Of a DNA stretch of 64,000 nucleotides, positions 1-9,273 are shown one piece after another (positions within the stretch are counted from its first letter, which is position 1; each line of letters starts with the position of its first letter). A program made the translations under genes and the position numbers. The notes beneath the pieces were generated by a model. It worked only from the letters and a program-made list of their open reading frames with translations. It made no database searches and was not told where the DNA came from. The DNA is from Opitutia bacterium (GTDB lineage: Bacteria > Verrucomicrobiota > Verrucomicrobiia > Opitutales > Opitutaceae): NCBI GenBank assembly GCA_016217545.1, contig JACRHT010000017.1, positions 310,001 to 374,000 of the forward strand. The letters are read 5' to 3'.

Positions 1-2
1 AG

Positions 3-308
3 TTCGCGTCCCCTGAAAAGATGGCCGAACAGGACATTCCGTTGGAGGACCGCCACGCAAATCTCGTGCGACACACAGCGATTTCAGCAGCGGCGACACG
101 CGCATCTCTCACCGACTGCGCTATGGAGGCGGGAACCAGCGAGGCGATAATTCGCCGGCATTACCTCGAGCGACTAACAAAAAAAGAGGGCGACCGATTC
201 TTCGCTTTCACCCCTGCGCACTATAAATTGGACGCACTGTGGTCGCGACGAACGGAACTGCGGATCCGCGGTAAGCCTTCGAGCCAAGACTCGAAGTCAT
301 CGGCATAA
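3..308 (+). CDS. Tyrosine recombinase (phage-type integrase), C-terminal part, cut by window start
   Basis: Only the end of the gene is in the window; the reading frame is open from base 3 to the stop at 306-308, so the true start lies upstream. The visible part carries the end of the catalytic domain: an Arg-His-Thr segment (NLVRHT, bases about 63-80) matching the box II Arg, an AGTS segment where most integrases have LGHS, and HYLE with the likely nucleophilic Tyr (bases 162-164). The usual His residues of box II and of LGH appear replaced (Asn, Thr), which is common in integrases of Verrucomicrobiota. It catalyses site-specific strand exchange for mobile elements. It could be an intact gene or the remnant of one; the short tail after the Tyr is normal for the family. 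It fits the tRNA-Ser fragment at 59238 as the far end of the same element. Confidence 0.7.
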   Translation, partial: FASPEKMAEQDIPLEDRHANLVRHTAISAAATRASLTDCAMEAGTSEAIIRRHYLERLTKKEGDRFFAFTPAHYKLDALWSRRTELRIRGKPSSQDSKSSA

Positions 309-520
309 ATGCGGATCCGCCGCTCGACGCCCTCATTTTCAACCGCCGGCAGGATAAATGTGGGATAGGGATGCGCACGACGGCCGGATCGCAATATACC
401 GCCGCCCTCTTGAGTGGCACGCGTAAGGTTTGGGCGACATCGCGCAGCGTTACGACCGCCCGTGCCAAGTTTGGCGCCTCCGACACGGGTGCGCACTCGG
501 TTGCTGTAGAAGCTAGCCAT
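221..520 (-). pseudogene. Decayed excisionase-like helix-turn-helix gene (frameshifted)
   Basis: No single frame reads through, but two minus-strand frames join into a recognisable pattern near base 406. One frame (bases about 468-409) gives TLRDVAQTLRVPLK, like the first helices of a MerR/excisionase-type HTH_17 domain. The other frame (about 406-221) continues with ERRIRIYADDFESWL, like the usual 'RRIRIxxxDLExWL' end of that domain. A second frame change near base 485 would be needed to reach the Met codon at 520. Such small DNA-binding proteins often accompany integrases as excision factors. The call rests on hand-aligned motifs only. Confidence 0.35.
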
Positions 521-1060
521 CCGTGTCCGATCGGTAGGTTCAGCGAACCTGCCGAAGACTGCAGATGGATTTGCTTCGCGATTGCCATCTAGACGCTCTT
601 TCTGCGCAGCCATTCGTCCACCGCACGCGCTGGCGGCGTCCAGTCGATGCATGCTGTCGGCCATTCGATACGGCTTTCTACGGAGGGAGGAGGGCCGAGA
701 TTGTATGATGAAGCCGCTCGGCAGGCGCTGATCGGCATATGGGAGGCGTCGAATCGCCCCGTGCCCGCCGCCATCGATTTTTCTTAGCTTTAGATCAAGG
801 GAACGAGGTTCCAGACTCACTCTTTACTGCGCGGTGAAACGCTGCGCCCCTAACAAGTGCAGTTCGCATTTCCGCCCGCCGCCGCACCGAATCCCCAGCC
901 GCAAGTGGCGGCCCCGCCGAAACAGCAGTTCCCCCGCCCTAACCGCGATACTCCGCTGCGCAGGCAAGGGGCATTTCCCGTGTTCTACTGCATTCTCTCG
1001 TGTCGGCGCCGGTCGCTTGCTTAGCTACGAGGGTTCTGGCGACATTGCCTCGTCCTGACT
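521..1060. other. Non-coding or decayed spacer upstream of the GH106 gene
   Basis: No convincing gene is visible. Short open frames exist on both strands, but their translations are low-complexity and match nothing I recognise. The base composition is less uniformly GC-rich than the following gene. Together with the broken HTH gene to its left, it looks like eroded mobile-element DNA. The promoter of the GH106 gene presumably lies at its right end, but I cannot point to clear -35/-10 boxes. Confidence 0.4.
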
Positions 1061-4000
1061 ATGCAGCCCACCTGCCGTCGCTTTGCCTGCCTGTGGCTTA
1101 TCACAGGGCTGTTTGCCCTCTGCGCCGCCGCTAGAGAATTCGACGAGGCGCTGTTCGCCGAGCCGCCAGCGGAAGCCAAGCCACGCGTGTGGATGCATCT
1201 CATGAACGGCAACGTCTCCGCGGAGGGCCTCACGAAGGACTTCGAGGCGCTGGCCGCGGCCGGCGTGGGCGGTGTTATTCTCTTCAGCGTCGACTACGGC
1301 ATCCCCGCGGGCGACGTCGCCTTCAACTCCGACCGCTATCGCGCACTGTTGGCGCACGCCGCCCACGAAGCCCGGCGACTCGGCCTCACGCTCGGCCTGC
1401 ACAATTGTGACGGCTGGTCCTCCAGCGGCGGGCCGTGGATCCAAGCTGAAGATTCGATGAAACGCCTCGTGTGGAGCGAGACCGTGGTGCGCGGCGGCGT
1501 GGCGCAGCGACTCCGCCTCCCCCAGCCCACGACCCAACTCGGCTTCTACCGCGAAATCGCAGTGCTCGCCTGCCCGGCGGAGGAAAGTGAACTCGCCGCC
1601 CGCGCCGCGGTCCTCACGCTGCGCTCGTCGCCGTCCGTCCCCACGCTCGACCGCCTTAGCGCGAGCGACGGCGGTCAGGTCGTCGCGCTGGCCGCCACCG
1701 AGGGCAAAGCACCGTGGATCGAATTTGCCGCGAAGGCCCCGTTTACCGCGCGCTCGCTCACGCTGGAACATCGCTCGCGTCACGCGACCGCCCAGCTGCT
1801 GGTTTCCGACGACGGCGAGGATTTCCATCCGGTCGCCGCGCTGGATACCTATCGCACCGGCAAAAGCACGGGCGTTTTCACGGCTAGTTTCGCACCGGTC
1901 ACCGCCCGGGTGTTTCGCGTCGTTTTCTCGCGCGCGGTCGAGCTCACCCATGCCGAGCTTTCAACCTGTCCACGTTTGCCGGACTGGCCCGCACGCAACG
2001 GCATGGCGCGTCTCGCCGCCGATCAGCTCGCGCCACTCGTCTGGCCGGCGGCGTCACATCCGATGCCGCGCGTGCTGCCAGGTTTGCCGGACCATGCAGG
2101 CAATTTCACGGTCGAGCTGCCTGCTGGCGTCTGGCGCGTCCTGCGTTTTGGCTACACCACGACCGCCGCGACCAATTATCCCGCGACCGCTGCTGGCCGC
2201 GGCCTGGAGTGCGACAAGTTCGACCGCCGCGCGTTGGAAAAACACTTTGCCGCCTACCTCGATCGCGTCACCGCAGAGTGTGGAGACTTGGCCGGCACAA
2301 CACTCAAATACGTGGCACTCGATAGCTACGAGATGGGCGGGCAGAATTGGACCGCCGATCTCGCCGCGCAATTCAAGCTCGCACACGGCTATGACCTGCT
2401 GCCCTATCTGCCGCTGTTGGCGGGCTATTGTCAGGGCGACGCCACTGAGGCAGACGCGGTGCTGCGCGACTTCCAAGGGCTCCTCGCCGGACTGATGCAG
2501 CGGAACTACTACGCCGCCTTCACCGAGCTCTGTCATCGCCGCGGCCTGCAGTCGTATATCGAGCCCTACGGCTTCGGGCCTTTTGATCACGTAACCGCAG
2601 GGGGCGCCGCGGACATCCCAATGGCCGAATTCTGGCTCGATCTGCAGGAGGGCACGAACTTCGAGGCCGCGATCTCGGCTGCACATATCTACGGCAAGCC
2701 GGTCGTTTCGGCGGAGGCGTTCACGTCGTGGAGCGACGTCAACTGGAAGGTCCATCCCTCCCGGCTCAAATTCCCCGGCGACTATGCCTGGGCTCGCGGC
2801 GTGAACGAATTCTGTCTGCACCGCTTCGCGCATCAGGCCAACACCCACGTCGTCCCCGGCATGACGATGGGAGACATCGGCTCGCAACTCGATCGCACCC
2901 AAACGTGGTGGCCGACCGCGGGCCGCGAATGGCTCCGCTATGTGGCGCGCGGCTCCTATCTGCTGCGTCAAGGGCAGCCGGTCGCCGACGTGCTCGTCTA
3001 CCCCGGCGAAACTTCGCCGCAACCAACGCCCACGCGCGAACAGCTCGCGCTGCCTGCGGGCTACAACTTCGACCTGCTCGACACTCCCGCGCTGTTGCAC
3101 CGGCTCTCGACGCGCGGTGGTCGCCTTGTTTTCCCCGAAGGGACCTCGTATGGCCTGTTGTTGCTGCGCAACTCCGCCCAACTCAGCCTGCCGGTGCTGC
3201 GACGGCTGCGGGAATTCGCCGCGGCGGGCGTGCCCATCCTCGGCGATGCACCGACCACCTTGAGCGGCCGCGCGCCGTCATCCGCAGAGCGCGAGGAATT
3301 CGCCGCCCTTGTGGCCGCGCTCTGGGCGCCCGCGAACGTCGGCCCGCGCTTGCTGCCACTCGCCACCTCAGTCGCGGAACGCGCGGCGCAGTTTTCCCAC
3401 GGCGGGCTGAAACCCGATCTCGTCGTCGAAGGCGCGCCCGACGCGCCCTTCGCGCACCGGCGCACGGACGACACCGACTTGTTCTTCGTGCTGAATCCGA
3501 CGGCGGACGCGCGGGTGCTGCGCTGCTCCTTCCGCGTCGCCGGCCGCCGGCCCGAACGCTGGCACGCGGAGACCGGCACGATCCAACCGCTTGACGTCTT
3601 TGCCAGCCACGGCGACCGCACCGAACTTGAGCTCGCCCTGCCAGCGCATGGTTCGGCGTTCGTGGTGTTCCGTCGCGAAGCCGGTTCGCGCGAAACCGCC
3701 AGCGCGGTGCCATCGTCCGTCGCTTCCGCCGCGACGCGCCCGCCGCTCACGCTCGCAAGTCCGTGGCAAGTCACCTTCGAGCCCGTCGACGCCGCGCACT
3801 GGGAGACGCCATTTTATCGTCTGAGCGATTGGAGCGAAGACCCGCGCCCAGCCGTCCGCTATTTCTCCGGCACCGCCGAATACCGCGCCGAGTTCGACGT
3901 GCCGACCGACTGGCTGGAGCGCGGACGTGCGGTGTCGCTCGATCTCGGACGCGTGGAAATCTCCGCCGAGGTCACGCTCAACGACCGCCCGCTCGGCCTG

Positions 4001-4306
4001 CGCTGGTGCGCCCCCTATGCGTTCGACATTACGCACTGGTTGCGACCAGGCGTGAACACGCTGCGCGTGCGCGTGACCAACCTCTGGACAAACCGACTCA
4101 TCGGCGACAATCGGTTGCCGCGCACGGACGGCTACGCGCCGGACGCGCCGATGCCGCGCTGGTATGTCGAGAATCAGCCGGCGCCGCCCGGCACCCGCAC
4201 GACGTTCACCACCGTCGATTTCTACGAGACCGAAACCACGCTGCTCCCCTCCGGCTTGCTCGGTCCGGTGACGTTGGTGCAGGAACGCGCCGACCCGCGC
4301 CGTTGA
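1061..4306 (+). CDS. Exported GH106-type alpha-L-rhamnosidase
   Basis: The 1081-residue protein starts with a Sec signal peptide (about residues 1-24, ending CAAA). It continues with the family GH106 opening: PRVWMHLMNGNVSAEGL (about 41-57), a GVGGVILF strand, LGLHNCDGWSSSGGPW and KRLVWSE. A long central (alpha/beta)8-like region follows, and the C-terminus is a galactose-binding-type beta sandwich with LDLGRVEISAEVTLN and VTNLWTNRLIGDNRLP, typical of GH106 and GH2-like enzymes. GH106 enzymes release terminal alpha-L-rhamnose from pectic or other branched glycans, so this protein probably trims side chains in the periplasm or outside the cell. Its length fits the family. It is transcribed alone and faces the convergent isomerase gene 9 bp away. 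Confidence 0.85.
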   Translation: MQPTCRRFACLWLITGLFALCAAAREFDEALFAEPPAEAKPRVWMHLMNGNVSAEGLTKDFEALAAAGVGGVILFSVDYGIPAGDVAFNSDRYRALLAHAAHEARRLGLTLGLHNCDGWSSSGGPWIQAEDSMKRLVWSETVVRGGVAQRLRLPQPTTQLGFYREIAVLACPAEESELAARAAVLTLRSSPSVPTLDRLSASDGGQVVALAATEGKAPWIEFAAKAPFTARSLTLEHRSRHATAQLLVSDDGEDFHPVAALDTYRTGKSTGVFTASFAPVTARVFRVVFSRAVELTHAELSTCPRLPDWPARNGMARLAADQLAPLVWPAASHPMPRVLPGLPDHAGNFTVELPAGVWRVLRFGYTTTAATNYPATAAGRGLECDKFDRRALEKHFAAYLDRVTAECGDLAGTTLKYVALDSYEMGGQNWTADLAAQFKLAHGYDLLPYLPLLAGYCQGDATEADAVLRDFQGLLAGLMQRNYYAAFTELCHRRGLQSYIEPYGFGPFDHVTAGGAADIPMAEFWLDLQEGTNFEAAISAAHIYGKPVVSAEAFTSWSDVNWKVHPSRLKFPGDYAWARGVNEFCLHRFAHQANTHVVPGMTMGDIGSQLDRTQTWWPTAGREWLRYVARGSYLLRQGQPVADVLVYPGETSPQPTPTREQLALPAGYNFDLLDTPALLHRLSTRGGRLVFPEGTSYGLLLLRNSAQLSLPVLRRLREFAAAGVPILGDAPTTLSGRAPSSAEREEFAALVAALWAPANVGPRLLPLATSVAERAAQFSHGGLKPDLVVEGAPDAPFAHRRTDDTDLFFVLNPTADARVLRCSFRVAGRRPERWHAETGTIQPLDVFASHGDRTELELALPAHGSAFVVFRREAGSRETASAVPSSVASAATRPPLTLASPWQVTFEPVDAAHWETPFYRLSDWSEDPRPAVRYFSGTAEYRAEFDVPTDWLERGRAVSLDLGRVEISAEVTLNDRPLGLRWCAPYAFDITHWLRPGVNTLRVRVTNLWTNRLIGDNRLPRTDGYAPDAPMPRWYVENQPAPPGTRTTFTTVDFYETETTLLPSGLLGPVTLVQERADPRR

Positions 4307-4315
4307 ACCGCCGCC

Positions 4316-5173
4316 TCACCACCAGCCGTTGTTCGCCGCGGCGAGCACTTCCTCGAGCGGTGCAAGATCAGGAATCCAGCCGCGCTCCCATTCGAGACAG
4401 ACGACCCCGGCGAAACCGTCGCGCGCCAGCAGCGTCCGCAGCTCGGGCATGGGAAACTCGCCGAAACCCGGCAGCACGTAACGAAACTCGCGGCCCATGA
4501 TCGTCACGCTGTCCTTCACGTGCACATGAGCCGTGTGCCGGCTGATCGCCGCCCAAGTCGCCGCGGGCGACTCGCCGCCGCGTCTCCACGTGTGATGCGC
4601 ATCCCACAACAGTCGGCAGCGCGGCTCCGCCGCGAGCAACCGGCTCAGCGCGGCCGCCTTCAGCAACGAATCGTGCGTCTCCACGATCAGATCGACGCGT
4701 AGATTCCCGCGGTCGCGGCACTCGTGCCACCAGCGAAGCGTGCGCAGCGCGGCGTCCAGTTCCTCGTCGTCAGCGCGCGCACCGCCGTCGAAGACCCGCA
4801 GAAACGGCACCTCGCACGCTTCGGCGAAGACGGCGTGCGCCAGCAGCTTTTCGCGTTCTTCGGCGGTGTGGCTGATCAGGTGAAACGACGTGTCGAGGAC
4901 CGCGACCGACGCACCGAGCGCACGAATCCGCGCCGCGAGTTCAACCGGGCCGATGCCTTGCTGCGTCCACAGCGCCGGCAAATCGACGGCGCGGTGCAGC
5001 ATCCGGAGTTCGATCGCATCCACGCCAAAGCGTCGCGCGAGCGCCCATGCCTCCGCTAGACCGAGTGCCGGGCATCCCAGCGTGGAGAAACCGCGCCGAT
5101 AGGTGCGGGCGGGGCGCGCTGCGAGCGTGGGGCCGCTCGATGCCTGAGGGAATTGTTCCGGCGAATCCTTCAT
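4316..5173 (-). CDS. Sugar phosphate isomerase/epimerase-like TIM-barrel protein
   Basis: At 285 residues it matches the xylose-isomerase-like (AP endonuclease family 2) TIM barrel. The start STLGCPALGLAEAWALARRFG and IELRMLH, the central RVFDGGARADDE and LIVETHDSLL, and LLWDAHHTW followed by HVHVKDS give the series of acidic and His residues that bind a divalent metal in this family. There is no signal peptide, so it is cytosolic. It is the last gene of a minus-strand run and starts 3 bp after the SGNH esterase stop, so it is surely cotranscribed with the esterase and the GH27 galactosidase. The substrate is unknown; a keto/aldo sugar from this catabolic route is the natural guess. The ATG at 5173 gives a typical length. 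Confidence 0.75.
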   Translation of the reverse strand: MKDSPEQFPQASSGPTLAARPARTYRRGFSTLGCPALGLAEAWALARRFGVDAIELRMLHRAVDLPALWTQQGIGPVELAARIRALGASVAVLDTSFHLISHTAEEREKLLAHAVFAEACEVPFLRVFDGGARADDEELDAALRTLRWWHECRDRGNLRVDLIVETHDSLLKAAALSRLLAAEPRCRLLWDAHHTWRRGGESPAATWAAISRHTAHVHVKDSVTIMGREFRYVLPGFGEFPMPELRTLLARDGFAGVVCLEWERGWIPDLAPLEEVLAAANNGWW

Positions 5174-5176
5174 GAC

Positions 5177-5836
5177 TCAGAGTCCCGCGGCAGCGAGCCA
5201 GGCTTGCGCCATCAACTCGTGACCAAGCGGGGACGGATGGACGCCGTCCGGCGCCAGCTCGGCGACCGTGTATTCCGCCAGCGCGGCATCGAAGCACGCC
5301 TGATAAGCGACGAAAGCGGCGCCGAATTCCTGCGCGAGCCGGCGCACGACAGCACTGCGTTCACGCAATTCCGGCATCCAATCCGCTGCAAACTCGCCAC
5401 CGGGCAGGGCAAAGGGCTCCCCGAGCACCAGCCGGCACTGAGGGCGCGCCACACACAAATCGCGCAGGAGCAGACGATAGATTTCCTCGTAGCGCTCGAC
5501 GCTGACGCCGTTGCTATTGTTGTAGGCGTGCCACGTGTCGTTCACGCCGACGAGCACACTGACAAGGTCCGGTTGCAGATGCAGCGCGTCGCGCGGCCAG
5601 CGCGCGAGCAGATCCACGACACGATCTCCGCTCACACCGCGATTCACCAGCCGCCAGCCTGCGCGCGGATGGCGACCGAGCAGCGCGCTCGCAATCCGCG
5701 TCACGTAGCCCGCGCCCAGACCCGCCGCGTCGTTCGGCACGGGGCGGCTGCGATCGCGCCCAGCATCGGTGATCGAGTCTCCCTGGAACAGGAGAAGCGG
5801 AGCGACAGGGAACGACACTGCGGCGGGGAAAGTCAT
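5177..5836 (-). CDS. Cytosolic SGNH/GDSL esterase (acetylxylan-esterase Axe2-like)
   Basis: The 219-residue protein has block I FQGDSITDAGR (nucleophile Ser21), a Gly in NRGVSGDRVVDLLARW, the block III Asn in VGVNDTW, and a C-terminal DGVHPSPLGH with the Asp/His pair. The GDSITDAGR start and the SGDRVxDLxARW block are typical of the Axe2/CE-like group that removes acetyl groups from short xylo- and manno-oligosaccharides. No signal peptide is evident, so it should work on imported oligosaccharides in the cytoplasm. It lies between GH27 and the sugar isomerase with short spacers, which suggests deacetylation coupled to degalactosylation. Confidence 0.82.
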   Translation of the reverse strand: MTFPAAVSFPVAPLLLFQGDSITDAGRDRSRPVPNDAAGLGAGYVTRIASALLGRHPRAGWRLVNRGVSGDRVVDLLARWPRDALHLQPDLVSVLVGVNDTWHAYNNSNGVSVERYEEIYRLLLRDLCVARPQCRLVLGEPFALPGGEFAADWMPELRERSAVVRRLAQEFGAAFVAYQACFDAALAEYTVAELAPDGVHPSPLGHELMAQAWLAAAGL

Positions 5837-5859
5837 GGCGCGATCGCCAGCAGGGCGAT

Positions 5860-7065
5860 TCAGGGCTTGAGCGGTTTCAGGCGCAGCAGCGCGACGTCGT
5901 GCGATTCGAGGTGGAAGACCGATGGCTGGCGCGTGTCGCCAGCCTCCTTACCAGTCCAGACGTCGGTGATGGCGTATTGACCGGTGACGGTCCAGAAGCG
6001 GCCCCACTCGACCGTGAGGTCGGCGGTCGCGGCGCCGGTGTTGAGCACGCAGGCGGCGAGCTCGCCGTTGGAGAGCTCCTTGATCCAGACCTCGATATTC
6101 TTCTCGGGCTCGGAGAGCGCGCGATAGCCTTGTTTGCCGAGCGGATCCTGGTCGATGGCGAGAGCGCCCTTGTGAGTGAGGAGTGCGGTGATCTCGGGCT
6201 TCTGAGCGCGAACATCGTTGCCGGCGATGAGCGGCGCGGCGACCATGCACCAGAGCGCGAAATGCGCGCGGGACTCGGCGTAGGTGAGGCCGGGATTGCC
6301 GACTTCAAGCATGTCAGGATCGTTCCAGCCGTCGGGGCCCGCGAATTTGTTGATGCCGTTGTCGCCGTTGGTGCGGATGTTGTTGTATTGGCTGTCCAGC
6401 GTGCGCTTCCACCCGGAGCTGCCGAGCGAAGTGCCGTTGTAGGAGTCGTAGATGTCCCACGTCGTGCGCCAAAGGTGGCCGATCTCAGCGCCCCATTCCC
6501 ACGGTTTGTTTTCGCCCCACTCGCAGATGGACAGCACGACCGGGCGGCCTGCGGCGTAGAGTCCATCCCGTATCCGCATGTAGGCGTCCTTCGGGTCGGC
6601 AGTGCCATGGTTGCACCAGTCGTATTTCAGATAGTCGACTCCCCACGAGGCGAAGAGGCGCGCGTCCTGAAACTCGTGGCCCCAGCTGCCGGGATAGCCG
6701 GCGCAGGTGACGGGGCCCGCGTCGGAATAGATGCCGAACTTGAAGCCACGCGCGTGCAGGTAATCACCGAGTGCTTTCATGCCACTTGGAAATTTCACGG
6801 GGTCGGGCACGAGGTTGCCGTTGGCATCGCGCTGTTTGAGCGACCACGTGTCGTCGATCACAATGTAGACGTAGCCGGCGTCGCGCATCCCGTTGGCGGC
6901 CATCGCATCGGCGGTCTGCCTGACCAGGCTTTCGTGAATCTTGTCCTCAAAATTATTCCAGGAGTTCCAGCCCATGGGCGGTGTGAGTGCGAGGCCTTTG
7001 AACTTTTGGGCGAACGCCGGAGTGAGCGTAGCCAGCGCGAGCAGGGACAGGAGGAGCTTCTTCAT
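5860..7065 (-). CDS. GH27 alpha-galactosidase, exported
   Basis: The 401-residue protein begins with a clear signal peptide (MKKLLLSLLALATLTPAFAQ, cleavage near 20), then the GH27 signature LTPPMGWNSWN. The nucleophile is Asp149 in YLKYDWCNH and the acid/base Asp204 in WRTTWDIYDS, both placed as in human alpha-galactosidase A. GGWNDPDMLEVGN-type text follows (here GPDGWNDPDMLEVGN), then a C-terminal antiparallel beta domain. The enzyme removes alpha-1,6- or other alpha-linked galactose, for example side chains of galactomannan and galactoglucomannan. It sits 13 bp downstream of the amidohydrolase gene. The leader just before ATG reads TTTACCCT, with no Shine-Dalgarno match. Confidence 0.93.
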   Translation of the reverse strand: MKKLLLSLLALATLTPAFAQKFKGLALTPPMGWNSWNNFEDKIHESLVRQTADAMAANGMRDAGYVYIVIDDTWSLKQRDANGNLVPDPVKFPSGMKALGDYLHARGFKFGIYSDAGPVTCAGYPGSWGHEFQDARLFASWGVDYLKYDWCNHGTADPKDAYMRIRDGLYAAGRPVVLSICEWGENKPWEWGAEIGHLWRTTWDIYDSYNGTSLGSSGWKRTLDSQYNNIRTNGDNGINKFAGPDGWNDPDMLEVGNPGLTYAESRAHFALWCMVAAPLIAGNDVRAQKPEITALLTHKGALAIDQDPLGKQGYRALSEPEKNIEVWIKELSNGELAACVLNTGAATADLTVEWGRFWTVTGQYAITDVWTGKEAGDTRQPSVFHLESHDVALLRLKPLKP

Positions 7066-7078
7066 AGGGTAAAGATCG

Positions 7079-8206
7079 TCAGAGTTTCGCGGACGGGGCC
7101 GGATAGTTGGCTGGCTGGAGCCGGTGCATGAGTTCGAGCGCGTTCGTGCGATAGAGCCTTTCGAGCGTCTCCCGCCGCAGACCGAAACCGGCGAGATTCC
7201 ATACGTAGCAAAACTGATCGACGCCGTAGAAATGCTCGTCGGTCGTTTCCATGATCCGGAACGTCATCCGATACATCTCGGACGTCAGCTCCATGTCGGT
7301 CCCGTAGAGGAGCCGGTCGCGGTGTTTCTCGATGAACGCCGCCGCCGTCCGTGGGATCGCCGCCGTCTCCGCGAGCCGTCCTGCGATGTCGGCGTAGAGA
7401 TTCGGAAAACGGGCGAGCAGGCCGTCGAGTCGTGTGAGATCGTAGTCGAGGTTCGCCAGGTGACAGGCGATGATCGTCGTGCGTGGGTGACGGCGCAGCG
7501 TCTCTTCAAGGTGGCCGATCATGCCGTCCAAGTCGACGCGCTCGGGCTCGGAGCCGATCTTCCAGATCGCGGCATTGGGCATGCCCTCGTTTTTTTCGTC
7601 GAGCGGCTGATACATCCAGATCGGATCAGCCACGTGCAGGTTCACCGGCAGGCCGAGCTCAGCGCATTTCTCCCAGAGCAGATCCAGCCGCGGGTCGGAG
7701 GGATGCACCGGCTTGGGCGGCGGACGGCCCGGGATATGGCGGATGAGCCCGAGGCCCTTGTCGCTTTCCTCGCCCACGCCGCGTGCCCCCATGCGCCGGC
7801 AACGCTCGAGCTCCGCCGCCGCCGCCGGGCCGTAGCCGGGCTCTTCAATTCCGGTGTAGTCGAAACCGCACCACAGCTCGAAGCGGTCCTTGAATGGCGC
7901 GAAGCGCGCGACCAGCGCGTCGAATGCCGGGCCGCTCTCCCCCGTGAGCACAACCGTGCGCTCGATATTGGCCTCATCCATCAGCTGCACCCAGCGGCGG
8001 ATTTCCGCCTCGTTTTGCACGAAGAACGAATGCGAGTGCATGTCGATCACCGGCACGGCAGCGCGGCGCACCAGCGTCTGCTGGATGCGGTAGAGCGAGA
8101 CGGGATGATAGTCCTTCAGCCGCAGACGGTCGAACTCCGGCTCAACGCCGAACGTCGCACCGGCAAGGAAAACGCCGGCGAGGACAGGGAGAAGGTGCTT
8201 ATTCAT
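7079..8206 (-). CDS. Exported amidohydrolase-2 family protein
   Basis: A 375-residue TIM-barrel protein of the amidohydrolase family 2 (ACMSD/LigW-like) with a short signal peptide (about residues 1-20). The metal-binding HxH is visible as DMHSHSF after VIDMHSH. A conserved His lies in LPVNLHVADP, another in IIACHLANL, and the catalytic-type Asp in LLYGTDME. Members hydrolyse or decarboxylate varied small substrates; in Verrucomicrobiota they are often found in sugar-catabolic loci, where their role is unknown. It is the first gene of the unit amidohydrolase-GH27-SGNH-isomerase, behind a 130-bp spacer carrying the GCAGTAAAC motif 111 bp upstream of its ATG. Confidence 0.75.
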   Translation of the reverse strand: MNKHLLPVLAGVFLAGATFGVEPEFDRLRLKDYHPVSLYRIQQTLVRRAAVPVIDMHSHSFFVQNEAEIRRWVQLMDEANIERTVVLTGESGPAFDALVARFAPFKDRFELWCGFDYTGIEEPGYGPAAAAELERCRRMGARGVGEESDKGLGLIRHIPGRPPPKPVHPSDPRLDLLWEKCAELGLPVNLHVADPIWMYQPLDEKNEGMPNAAIWKIGSEPERVDLDGMIGHLEETLRRHPRTTIIACHLANLDYDLTRLDGLLARFPNLYADIAGRLAETAAIPRTAAAFIEKHRDRLLYGTDMELTSEMYRMTFRIMETTDEHFYGVDQFCYVWNLAGFGLRRETLERLYRTNALELMHRLQPANYPAPSAKL

Positions 8207-8311
8207 CGCGAAAGGCCAGGTGGCGGATGGACGCAGCGAGACCGGCTCGCCGCGCGAATGGAGAATGGTTTCCGATGGCCGTGGGTGGCAAAAGTGTTCA
8301 GGGCGCTTTTT

Positions 8312-8325
8312 GTTTGGCAGTAAAC
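8312..8325. promoter_or_regulatory. Candidate operator: GCAGTAAAC motif with GTTT/AAAC dyad
   Basis: The bases read GTTTGGCAGTAAAC; the core GCAGTAAAC starts at 8317, exactly 111 bp upstream of the amidohydrolase start (8206). An almost identical 14-mer lies at 13837-13850. GTTT and AAAC form a short dyad with a 6-bp spacer. The spacer 8207-8336 has no other feature that I can see. Confidence 0.5.
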
Positions 8326-8336
8326 CGATCGAGGTC

Positions 8337-9248
8337 TCACTCCGCGGCCCACAGCGGCGAGGGATAACGTCCAGCCCGGATCAGTTCACCGATCGCACTC
8401 TGCGCCGCCGCCAGATCCTGCCGATACGTGAGCCCGAACCACGCCTCGGAACTGCGCAGCAACTCGATGCGCGCGGCTCCGCGCTCGTTCAAGGCGCTGA
8501 GCGTCGTGGGGAGATAGAACTCGGATTTCGGGTCGGCGCCGCGCGTCCGCAGGAATTCCGCCAGCGTCGTTTCGATCTGCTCGAAAACCGCAGGCGTGAA
8601 GCCCCAGAAGTTCATCGAGACGATCTCGTCGCCGGTCAGACGCTGCACCGCGCCCGCCGCATCCACATAGCGCGCGCCTCCGGCATCGGCTTCGATGTTC
8701 GTGACCTCGGTGATTTGCTGCAGCCGGTCGTCACCACCAACTCGACAAACGCCGCGACTGACGGCGCCGTGCTCGGACAGCGTCTGGCGCAGTTGATAAC
8801 CGACCAGCGCATAACTCGAGCCCGGCCGCGCAAAGTGTCCCGCCAACACCCGATAGCCCGTCGCGCCATAGAAATCGTCGGCGTTGATCACCGCGAAGGG
8901 ACGAGCGACCGCCTTCCGCGTCACCCACACCGCGTGCGCCGTGCCCCAGGGTTTCGTGCGCGCGGCGAACGCGGCGGACGACACCGGAACGTCGGCGAGA
9001 TCCTGAAACACGTAATCCACCGCGATGCGTCGTTCGAGACGGCGGCCGATAGTGGCGCGAAACTCGTCCTCGATTTCCTTCCGGATAACGAGCACCACGC
9101 GATCGAAGCCCGCGCGCAACGCGTCGAACACCGAGTATTCGATGATCAGTTCCCCCGCCGGGCCGACGGGCTGCACCTGCTTGAGTCCGCCGAAGCGGCT
9201 GCCCATCCCCGCAGCGAGGATGACGAGATCGAAGGATTTGTGGTCCAT
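8337..9248 (-). CDS. Sugar-1-phosphate nucleotidyltransferase-like protein
   Basis: The 303-residue protein starts with the nucleotidyltransferase signature LVILAAGMGSRFGGLKQ. It has a sugar-binding region with AVINADDFYG (the metal-binding DD-type motif) and MNFWGFTP. It should transfer an NMP group from NTP to a sugar 1-phosphate. The ATG at 9248 is chosen because the signature begins about 10 residues later and an AAGGG sequence sits 8-12 bases upstream; the open frame extends further, but that part is non-homologous-looking. It lies in one unit with the NahK-like kinase (10499-11620), so kinase plus nucleotidyltransferase would turn a free hexose or hexosamine into a nucleotide sugar. Confidence 0.82.
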   Translation of the reverse strand: MDHKSFDLVILAAGMGSRFGGLKQVQPVGPAGELIIEYSVFDALRAGFDRVVLVIRKEIEDEFRATIGRRLERRIAVDYVFQDLADVPVSSAAFAARTKPWGTAHAVWVTRKAVARPFAVINADDFYGATGYRVLAGHFARPGSSYALVGYQLRQTLSEHGAVSRGVCRVGGDDRLQQITEVTNIEADAGGARYVDAAGAVQRLTGDEIVSMNFWGFTPAVFEQIETTLAEFLRTRGADPKSEFYLPTTLSALNERGAARIELLRSSEAWFGLTYRQDLAAAQSAIGELIRAGRYPSPLWAAE

Positions 9249-9273
9249 AAGGATTCCCTTTCGCGCCCGCGGC

